Of a DNA stretch of 7,087 nt, positions 1-5,631 are shown in pieces; position 1 is the stretch's first letter, and each line of letters opens with the position of its first letter. The notes beneath the pieces were generated by a model. The model was not told the DNA's origin. It searched no databases and saw only the letters and a program-made list of their open reading frames with translations. The DNA is from JBLHKW01 sp047618565 (GTDB lineage Bacteria > Planctomycetota > UBA1135 > GCA-002686595), in contig JBLHKW010000205.1 of assembly GCA_047618565.1 (NCBI GenBank), positions 1 through 7,087 of the forward strand. Direction: 5' to 3'. Position numbers and translations under genes: made by a program.

Positions 1-1428
1 GGATCGCGCCGCGAAGCCGTGCAGCTGCGACGGTACGTCACGGTAGACCTCCGCCACGAGCTCCGAGACCTCTCCGACTCCCCTCCCGAGCGCATCGAGC
101 AGCGCCGTCTCGCGCTCGGCGCGATGCTTCAGATAGCTGTTGAGCAACCGATGTCCCTCGCGCGCTACCGGACCATGGGCCGGGTGCAACATGCCCATTG
201 GCACCGCGAGCATGCGCTGTAAGCTGGACAGGTAAGTGGCGAGATGACCCTCCGGGGGGTCGATGATGATCGACGACACGGTCGAGGCCAGGTCTCCCGC
301 GAGCGCGGCCCCGTAGCGACTGTCCATGAATACCAGGTGCCCGCGGTCGTGGCCGGGTGTGTGGTAGACGCGCAGAACCCAGCCAGCGGAACCATCCGGC
401 GCCCGACCTAGCCACAGCTCGTCGCCATCTTCGAGGGGCCGCGCATCCTGCGGCGTGTGGGGTAGGCGCTCGAGCGTCAGTGGATGCGCGTAGACCGGGC
501 AATCAAAGCGACGCGCGACAGCTTCGACGGCTCCCACGTGATCGGCGTGATGGTGCGTCACGAGAACTCCCGCGAGCGCGGAGTCGGTCCGCTCTCGCTC
601 GAGGCGCCGATCGAGTAGCTCGAACAGGCTCTCCTGCGCCGCCGGTTCGCGCGTCGCCGGGTCCACCACGAACAGACGTTCCTCGCCGACGATGTAGCTG
701 TTGGTGGTCGTCGCAGGGGGCAGGGTGACGGTCGGCAGGGGCGCCGTGAGAATGCCCGGTGTGTTGCAGATCGGATGCAGGCGTCCCTCCTCGGACTCGC
801 GGCAACGCTGGCCGGCACGCTCGAAGAACTCATCCAGGGGTGTCCCTGCTAGCATTTCGAGCAGAAAAACGACCGGAGGCGCGATCGGCAATGCGCCTGC
901 GCGCCAGCGCTCAAGCCAGCGGTCAGGTGACGCGAACTCGCCCTCGGTCAGCTCGCCAGGCCATACATCCGGGACCTGTCCGGACGGGAGATCGACCTGT
1001 ATGAAGCAGGTCTTGTAGCGAACCGGTGCGAACGCTGGTGTGGTCAGGCGCGCGAACGGGCGCGCGCCCTGGAGCGCGCTCGGATCGCTCGCGATGAGCT
1101 GCTGGAAAGCAGCGGCGGAAGCGTCGTCGGGCGCAGCGTGATGTACCAGCAGGCCCTCGCGCAGCGCATGCCGTTCGGCCTCCGGCAACGATGCAGCCCA
1201 GGCAGAAGGCAACACGCCGGTTTCCTCGAACAGCTCCCGCAGACCACAGCGACGATGGGTCCCATCGCTCTCCGGTTCGCCATCCACGTCAGCACGGTCC
1301 ACGACGCCGCCGGGACACGCCCAGTAGCCACCGAAGAAACGCAGCTGTTCGGAGCGACGGACGAGATACACCTCGAGCGCGGTGCCCACACCACGGGTCA
1401 GCAGAACGGCAGTCGAAATACGCATCAT
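1..1428 (-). CDS. NUDIX (NUDT19-like) + metallo-beta-lactamase (LACTB2-like) fusion hydrolase, C-terminus cut by window edge
   Basis: The reading frame is open for 476 codons from the ATG at 1428 (or the adjacent ATG at 1425) to base 1. It has no stop, so the C-terminus is outside the window. Residues 1 to about 200 form a NUDIX domain: PGGVVDRAD at 39-47 and RELFEETGVL at 64-73 supply the metal-binding Glu residues (E65, E68, E69). The gap between G41 and R64 is 22 residues instead of the usual 13. That insertion and the PGGV-D-AD wording are typical of the NUDT19 (acyl-)CoA diphosphatase family. Residues 235-476 are a metallo-beta-lactamase fold: HHHADH at 292-297, HTPGHDRGH at 356-364, GD at 378-379 and HPAHGP at 415-420. 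The following YLKHRAERE-ALL segment resembles LACTB2. All metal ligands expected in both halves are present. Likely a cytosolic, metal-dependent enzyme; the substrate is inferred only by family (CoA-type diphosphate for the NUDIX half; thioester, phosphodiester or RNA for the other half). It starts 22 bases after hrpB with no clear Shine-Dalgarno, so it is probably co-transcribed. Confidence 0.9.
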   Translation of the reverse strand, partial: MMRISTAVLLTRGVGTALEVYLVRRSEQLRFFGGYWACPGGVVDRADVDGEPESDGTHRRCGLRELFEETGVLPSAWAASLPEAERHALREGLLVHHAAPDDASAAAFQQLIASDPSALQGARPFARLTTPAFAPVRYKTCFIQVDLPSGQVPDVWPGELTEGEFASPDRWLERWRAGALPIAPPVVFLLEMLAGTPLDEFFERAGQRCRESEEGRLHPICNTPGILTAPLPTVTLPPATTTNSYIVGEERLFVVDPATREPAAQESLFELLDRRLERERTDSALAGVLVTHHHADHVGAVEAVARRFDCPVYAHPLTLERLPHTPQDARPLEDGDELWLGRAPDGSAGWVLRVYHTPGHDRGHLVFMDSRYGAALAGDLASTVSSIIIDPPEGHLATYLSSLQRMLAVPMGMLHPAHGPVAREGHRLLNSYLKHRAERETALLDALGRGVGEVSELVAEVYRDVPSQLHGFAARS

Positions 1429-1450
1429 GAAACGGGGTTTGAGCTCGAGG

Positions 1451-3967
1451 TCACTTGCGGCGCCGCGGACGGCGTTCGGGGCGCGCGCTGAACGGATCTT
1501 CGGGCCACGCGTGCCTCGGGTAACGGGTGCGCAGCTCCTTACGAACAAGGGGATAGGTATTGCGCCAGAAACTCTCGAGGTCGTCGGTGACCTGTTGTGG
1601 GCGCCGGTTGGGCGCCAGCAGGTGGATCAGGACCTTGACGCGCCCGCGGGCGACGCGCGGCGTTTCCAGCAGGCCGAAGAGCTCCTGAATCCGCGCGGCC
1701 AGCACCGGCGGTCGACCGACCTCGTAGGTCAAGCGCAGGTGATCGCCCGTGGGAATCTGCAAGCGTTCGGGGGCATCGCGCTTCAGAGCCTGCGCCTGCT
1801 GGTGCGACAGGAGGCCGCGCAGCGAGTCGAGCCAGGGTGCCCGGCGCAGGTCCGCAAAGGAGTGCCGGTTCGCGGCCAGCGTCGGCAGCAATCCGGTGAA
1901 CAGGGTGTCGTCGCAGGCGGCCAGATCCAGTTCCGGTAGCCATTCGCGCAGGCAGGCCCAGCGCGCGAGAAATCCGGCCAGGTCCTTCTCGCTGCGGTCG
2001 ACGACTCGCTCGAGCTTCCCCTCGGCAGCCTCCACGAGCAGGGTGGCCGCCGCCTCGCTGTCCTCGACCGGGCGCTCCGTCTCGGACATCAAGAGGCCGT
2101 CCCAGCGTCTCGTCCGGCGGCCGACGACGCGCTCCCGTTGCGAGTCGAAGCGCACCTCCGAGGCCTCCTCGAATCGGTCCGGGTCGAGCCACTCCACGTC
2201 GACCGCGGACGCCAGGCGCACGCTGTGCTCCTTGCTGCCACCGGCGATATCGACGCACACAAAGAGATCGGGCTCGGTCACACCGCTGCCCGGCGCGAGG
2301 CAAACCCCTCGACCGCCGACCATCTGCGCGCGCGGACTGCCGCGCTCACGACGTCGGGCGAGGCGGTCGGAGAACCCGGCGAACAACGCGCGCAGCAGAC
2401 CCTCGTCCGGATCGACGTCTTCGCTGCCTTGGGCGGCGTTCGAATCGACCAGGCGCTCGAACTGGCGTGCCGCGCGCATCAGAAAGCGTGCACGCTGGGG
2501 CAAGAGGTCACCGAATCCGAAGGACGTCGTGCGTGAGCGCTCGAATACTTCCAGGGCAAAGACGCGCTCGAGCACATCCGAGTCGCACGCGTCGGGCGTG
2601 GGCACCGGCCCCCGGGGTCGCTGAAACGGATCGCGCTCGGACAGCAGCGCGGCGGCCTTCGCGGCCCGATCGGCGACACCGAAGCGCGCACCCTCGAGCA
2701 AGAGCAGCGCCAGGCGCGGGTGGGTCGGGATGCGCGCCAGCTCGCGGCCGAGGGCCGTGACGCCGTGCGCATGCAGGGCACCCAAGCGGCGCAACGTATC
2801 CAGCGCCAGCTCCAGGGCGCGAGCGGGCGGCGACTCGAGCCAGGGAAAGGCGGTTGCATCCGGCTCGCCCCAGCAGAGCAACTGCAGGACAGCGGGCGCG
2901 AGATCCACCCGCGCCAGCTCGGGCAGGGTGCGCGGCTGGAGTGCGCGTTGCTCCATTTCGCTCCAGAGGCGAATGCAGATGCCCGGACGCACGCGGCCGG
3001 CGCGGCCCGCGCGCTGGTCACTGGAGTCGCGCGCGATCTGAACCCGTTCGAGGCGGTCCATGCCCGTGGCGGGATCGAAGGTCGGCACGCGTGCCAGGCC
3101 CGAGTCGATCACGGCCGTGACGCCCTCGACGGTGACGGACGTCTCGGCCACGTTCGTGGCCAGGACCAACCGGCGGGTCGGTCCGGAACGCAGCGCGCGA
3201 TCCTGCTGGTCCGCCGGCAGATCCCCGTACAGGGGAGCGATGGCACAGCCCGCGGAACGTCCCCACGCCTCCAGACGCTCACTGCATCGGCGGATCTCGC
3301 CCACGCCCGGCAAGAAGGCCAGCAGGTCGCCCTCCGTCTCCTGGAAGGCGGTCCGCACCGCTCGCTCCATATGCGCATCCAGATACTCGCGCGGGTGCCC
3401 CGGCAGGTAGCGCACATCGACCGGGTGCAGGCGGCCCTCGCTGACGATCCGGGCGCAGGGCTCCAGGTAGCCGCCCACCAGATCGACGTCGAGCGTGGCC
3501 GACATCACGACCAGCTTGAGCTCCGGCCGCATCTCGACCTGGAGCCGACGCACCATGGCCAGCGCAAGGTCGGCGAAGAGGCCGCGCTCGTGGAACTCGT
3601 CGAAGACGACGCAGCCGATGCCCTCGAGGAAGGGGTCGCTCTGGAGTCGACGCAGGAAGATGCCCTCGGTCACGACGCACAATCGCGTGCGCGCACCCGC
3701 CCTGGACTCGAAGCGCACCCGATAGCCGACCTCATCACCCAGCGTGGAGCCGCGCTCCTCGGCGATTCGACGCGCCGCCGCGCGAGCCGCCAGGCGCCTC
3801 GGTTCGAGCACCCAGACTTCGCCGAAGCCCGCGTCCAGCAACGCTGGCGGCACGCGCGTCGTCTTGCCCGCCCCGGTGGGAGCACTGAGGACGGCACTGG
3901 AGCCATGCTTCAATGCCGTGAGTAGGTCGGCGAGGACCTCCTCAACCGGCATGCGAGCAGCGCCCAT
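1451..3967 (-). CDS. hrpB: ATP-dependent helicase HrpB (DEAH/RHA type)
   Basis: This is an 838-residue superfamily 2 helicase, close to the usual HrpB length (about 810-840). Numbering from the ATG at 3967, motif I is SAPTGAGKTT (28-37) and motif II is DEFH (123-126), the HrpB form of DEAH. Motif III is SAT (156-158), motif V is LATNVAETSVT (269-279) and motif VI is QRAGRAGR (318-325). A helicase-associated region follows to about residue 450. The C-terminus has the diagnostic HrpB_C signature, including PPVLAARIQELFGL, a HLLAPNRRPQQVT-DL-FW stretch and WPEDP near the end, then a basic tail (RPERRPRRRK). It is expected to unwind or remodel RNA in the cytoplasm with ATP; the physiological role of HrpB in most bacteria is not established. 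The frame remains open to an ATG at 4105, but that would overlap the divergent gene. The start at 3967 matches where known HrpB proteins begin and sits just after a promoter-like sequence. The downstream fused hydrolase lies 22 bases away. Confidence 0.95.
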   Translation of the reverse strand: MGAARMPVEEVLADLLTALKHGSSAVLSAPTGAGKTTRVPPALLDAGFGEVWVLEPRRLAARAAARRIAEERGSTLGDEVGYRVRFESRAGARTRLCVVTEGIFLRRLQSDPFLEGIGCVVFDEFHERGLFADLALAMVRRLQVEMRPELKLVVMSATLDVDLVGGYLEPCARIVSEGRLHPVDVRYLPGHPREYLDAHMERAVRTAFQETEGDLLAFLPGVGEIRRCSERLEAWGRSAGCAIAPLYGDLPADQQDRALRSGPTRRLVLATNVAETSVTVEGVTAVIDSGLARVPTFDPATGMDRLERVQIARDSSDQRAGRAGRVRPGICIRLWSEMEQRALQPRTLPELARVDLAPAVLQLLCWGEPDATAFPWLESPPARALELALDTLRRLGALHAHGVTALGRELARIPTHPRLALLLLEGARFGVADRAAKAAALLSERDPFQRPRGPVPTPDACDSDVLERVFALEVFERSRTTSFGFGDLLPQRARFLMRAARQFERLVDSNAAQGSEDVDPDEGLLRALFAGFSDRLARRRERGSPRAQMVGGRGVCLAPGSGVTEPDLFVCVDIAGGSKEHSVRLASAVDVEWLDPDRFEEASEVRFDSQRERVVGRRTRRWDGLLMSETERPVEDSEAAATLLVEAAEGKLERVVDRSEKDLAGFLARWACLREWLPELDLAACDDTLFTGLLPTLAANRHSFADLRRAPWLDSLRGLLSHQQAQALKRDAPERLQIPTGDHLRLTYEVGRPPVLAARIQELFGLLETPRVARGRVKVLIHLLAPNRRPQQVTDDLESFWRNTYPLVRKELRTRYPRHAWPEDPFSARPERRPRRRK

Positions 3968-3973
3968 CGCCCC

Positions 3974-4002
3974 GTTGTAAGGGGAGCACGGAGCCAGGGC
4001 AA
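3974..4002 (-). promoter_or_regulatory. Candidate sigma70-type promoter for hrpB, leaderless arrangement
   Basis: Read on the minus strand, TTGCCC (4002-3997) and TACAAC (3979-3974) are separated by exactly 17 bases, the optimal spacing for a housekeeping promoter. The -10 ends six bases before the hrpB ATG at 3967, so transcription would begin at or next to the start codon. TTG and TA are the best matches; the last three bases of the -35 are not consensus. It is a motif match only. Confidence 0.45.
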
Positions 4003-4045
4003 CTCTACCACGGGCTGTGCCCTCCCCGCGGTCGCCGTGACCCGC

Positions 4046-4051
4046 TACCCT
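4046..4051 (+). promoter_or_regulatory. Weak -10-like hexamer before the SGNH hydrolase gene
   Basis: TACCCT, within GCTACCCT, lies seven bases before the ATG at 4059. No -35 is recognisable 16-18 bases upstream, where the sequence is C-rich. It is listed because it has the same GCTAnnnT form and similar distance to ATG as the stronger hexamer before the gene at 5632. The purine run GAGAGAG next to the ATG is too close to work as a normal Shine-Dalgarno. The rest of the 91-base divergent spacer holds no other clear site. Confidence 0.2.
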
Positions 4052-4058
4052 GAGAGAG

Positions 4059-5351
4059 ATGGACCGCCCCCCTGCCCCGCCCCGGCTGCGCCTGCTCACC
4101 GGCATGCTCGTGCTCGCGTACGCAACCCTCGAAATGGGCGCCTACGTGACCAGCGCTGTCCGCGCGCAGGATATGCGCCCCTTCTCGGCCTGGTCCACGG
4201 GCCGCGCCGACATCGCAGGGCGACTCGGGCAACGCGGCGAGACCACCGCGACGCCATCCCCCGGGCAGACCCAACGCACCGAGGTCCTGCACCCGTACGT
4301 CGGGTTTCTGTCAGAGCTGGACACCGGCGTCGCGAGTGCGGACCAGGTGGGGCTCGACAACACCGAGTTCTACGACCCCGCCTCCCCCCTGTATCACCCC
4401 TCCGCCGAGCGCCTGGTGGTCGGCGTCACGGGCGGATCGGTCGCGGTCCAGTTCGGCACCGGGCCCGGTGCCGACGCATTGCGCCAGCTGTTGCTCGAGG
4501 ACCCCGGCCTTGAAGCGAAGCAACTTCTGATCGTCAATCTGGCCGCCAACGGGTTCAAGCAGCCGCAGCAATTGCTGGCCGTCACCTACGCCCTCTCGCT
4601 CGGCGCACACTTCGACCTGGTCCTCAATATCGACGGCTTCAACGAGGTCGCCCTGCACGCTGCCGAGAATGCGAAGAAGAGCGTTCACCCCAGCTACCCG
4701 CGTGGCTGGTACTTCCGTGCCGGAAACTCACCTGACCCGGAGATCCTGCCCGTGCTGGGAACCGTGGCCAGCGCCGAGCGCGACCGCCTCGAACTGGCGC
4801 GCGCAGCCGAGACGAGTGCGTGGCGCTGGTCCCCCATCTTCCAGCTGATCTGGTACTCCCGGGATCGAGCGCTCGAACGACGCATCTCGACCCAGAAGAC
4901 GCTCCTGCGCAGGGCGCGGCCGAAACGGCGCGACCCCAGGCGCACCGGCCCACCGATCGAGTTCGCCACCGACACGGACCTCTACCGGTACCTGGTCGCG
5001 CGCTGGGCGGACTCCTCGCGACAGATGCAGCGCCTCTGCACCTCCAACGGCACGCGCTACCTCCATTTCCTGCAGCCCAACCAGTACGTGGCCGGGTCCA
5101 AGGCACTCAGTCCAGAAGAGCTGGAGCACGCCTACAACGAGCAGCAGCCCTATCGCTCGGGCGTCCTCGCCGGTTACCCGCTCCTGCGCCAGGTCGGCGC
5201 CGAACTGCGCACCGAGGGCATCGACTTCACGGACCTCACGCCGCTCTTCGAGAGCGTCGGGGAAACCCTGTACGTCGACGACTGCTGCCACATGAATGGC
5301 CGGGGAAACGAGATCATGGCGGGTGCGATCGCGTCGGTGATCCTGGAATAA
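4059..5351 (+). CDS. Membrane-anchored SGNH/GDSL-type hydrolase or acyltransferase-like protein
   Basis: This is a 430-residue protein with an N-terminal hydrophobic segment (about residues 11-34) that looks like an uncleaved signal anchor, placing the domain outside the cytoplasmic membrane. The SGNH blocks are visible in order. Block I is VTGGSVA with the presumed nucleophile S127. A block II-like NLAANGF follows at 160-166 (G165). NIDGFNE at 190-196 is block III-like (N195). Block V is YVDDCCHMNGRGNEIMA at 405-421, giving D408 and H411 of the catalytic pair. A basic stretch (LLRRARPKRRDPRR, 282-295) interrupts the middle. Such proteins act as esterases or O-acyl transferases on lipids or surface polysaccharides; the actual substrate cannot be told here. 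The ATG at 4059 is chosen because a TGA in the same frame lies at 4038 and the next ATG (4104) would shorten the membrane segment. It is divergent from hrpB and followed by a 280-base gap, so it appears monocistronic. Confidence 0.85.
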   Translation: MDRPPAPPRLRLLTGMLVLAYATLEMGAYVTSAVRAQDMRPFSAWSTGRADIAGRLGQRGETTATPSPGQTQRTEVLHPYVGFLSELDTGVASADQVGLDNTEFYDPASPLYHPSAERLVVGVTGGSVAVQFGTGPGADALRQLLLEDPGLEAKQLLIVNLAANGFKQPQQLLAVTYALSLGAHFDLVLNIDGFNEVALHAAENAKKSVHPSYPRGWYFRAGNSPDPEILPVLGTVASAERDRLELARAAETSAWRWSPIFQLIWYSRDRALERRISTQKTLLRRARPKRRDPRRTGPPIEFATDTDLYRYLVARWADSSRQMQRLCTSNGTRYLHFLQPNQYVAGSKALSPEELEHAYNEQQPYRSGVLAGYPLLRQVGAELRTEGIDFTDLTPLFESVGETLYVDDCCHMNGRGNEIMAGAIASVILE

Positions 5352-5370
5352 GCGCCCGCAGACATCGACC

Positions 5371-5406
5371 CACGCGCCCTTGGAGCGCCATGAATATGGA
5401 CGCGTG
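5371..5406. repeat. Interrupted inverted repeat after the SGNH gene
   Basis: CACGCG at 5371-5376 pairs with CGCGTG at 5401-5406. Nested inside, CCAT at 5388-5391 pairs with ATGG at 5396-5399 around a four-base loop (GAAT). The left arm carries an 11-base unpaired bulge, so it would be an imperfect hairpin, 20 bases past the stop at 5351. No T-run follows, so it is not a standard intrinsic terminator. It may be a protein-binding palindrome or chance. Confidence 0.35.
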
Positions 5407-5407
5407 A

Positions 5408-5471
5408 CGTGGAAAATTCTGGGGATGGGGCTCGGACGCACTGTGGATAACTCGTGGAGGTCCGTGGAAAA
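5408..5471 (-). promoter_or_regulatory. Cluster of DnaA-box-like sites (candidate replication origin or DnaA-controlled region)
   Basis: TGTGGATAA at 5442-5450 is, on the minus strand, the perfect DnaA box TTATCCACA. CGTGGAAAA occurs at 5408-5416 and again at 5463-5471. On the minus strand each reads TTTTCCACG, a 7 of 9 match to the box. CGTGGAGGT at 5453-5461 is a degenerate copy with four mismatches. All share one orientation. The GTGGA cores at 5443, 5454 and 5464 are 11 and 10 bases apart, so they lie on the same face of the helix, as in co-operative DnaA arrays. AT-rich 9-mers of this kind are not expected by chance in such GC-rich DNA. No dnaA, dnaN, gyrB, rpmH or parAB gene is visible nearby, so calling it oriC is an inference. 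The remainder of the gap is mainly C-rich and has a C8 run at 5493-5500. Confidence 0.5.
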
Positions 5472-5533
5472 CCGGGGTAACACCAGACCCGACCCCCCCC
5501 TGGGCAAGCGCCAGGCCCGCCTCGGCCAAGCTC

Positions 5534-5555
5534 TCGGCTCTCAGCCCGGAGCCGA
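5534..5555. repeat. Short hairpin in the intergenic gap
   Basis: TCGGCTC (5534-5540) pairs perfectly with GAGCCGA (5549-5555) around an eight-base loop. There is no downstream T-run on either strand, so it does not qualify as an intrinsic terminator. It could still be a structured 3' end for the SGNH transcript, which otherwise has no visible terminator. Confidence 0.35.
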
Positions 5556-5616
5556 AGGAGCTGACCGCTGCGGCGCAATGATCCGCCGGACCCGGGAATG
5601 GTGGCATCAGTTGCGC

Positions 5617-5622
5617 TAGAAT
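5617..5622 (+). promoter_or_regulatory. Candidate -10 element for the coiled-coil gene
   Basis: TAGAAT matches the TATAAT consensus at five of six positions and ends nine bases before the ATG at 5632. This predicts a start of transcription within a few bases of the start codon. No convincing -35 is found 16-18 bases upstream (GGGAAT lies at the 17-base spacing). The first three bases of the hexamer are also a TAG stop in frame with the gene, which excludes translation starts further upstream. Confidence 0.45.
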
Positions 5623-5631
5623 CCCGGTCCC

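Noticed and set aside
1..1428. Two separate genes (NUDIX and MBL) instead of a fusion
   Set aside because: The frame is continuous without stop or frameshift from 1428 to 1. A linker of ordinary composition joins the halves, with no internal start carrying a ribosome-binding site.
38..1491. Several small plus- and minus-strand open frames across the fused hydrolase
   Set aside because: All are out-of-frame or antisense shadows of the open 476-codon frame, which carries full NUDIX and metallo-beta-lactamase motifs.
2720..3925. Plus-strand open frame of 401 codons
   Set aside because: It lies wholly antisense to hrpB, whose motifs are unmistakable. It has no recognisable domain and is a typical shadow frame in GC-rich DNA.
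3968..4105. 46-residue N-terminal extension of hrpB from the ATG at 4105
   Set aside because: It would overlap the divergent gene at 4059 and run past the promoter-like sequence. The extension has no similarity to the known HrpB N-terminus, which aligns from about residue 47.
5421..5476. G-quadruplex from GGGG runs
   Set aside because: Only three GGGG runs (5421, 5427, 5473) occur and the third is more than 40 bases away, so a compact four-tract quadruplex is not supported.
5534..5555. Intrinsic terminator for the SGNH gene
   Set aside because: The stem is good but there is no T-run on either strand, so it is listed only as a hairpin.
5380..5619. Possible small 79-codon gene in the gap
   Set aside because: No ribosome-binding site or coding-like composition is seen. 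It overlaps the DnaA-like boxes and C8 run, and the translation looks random.
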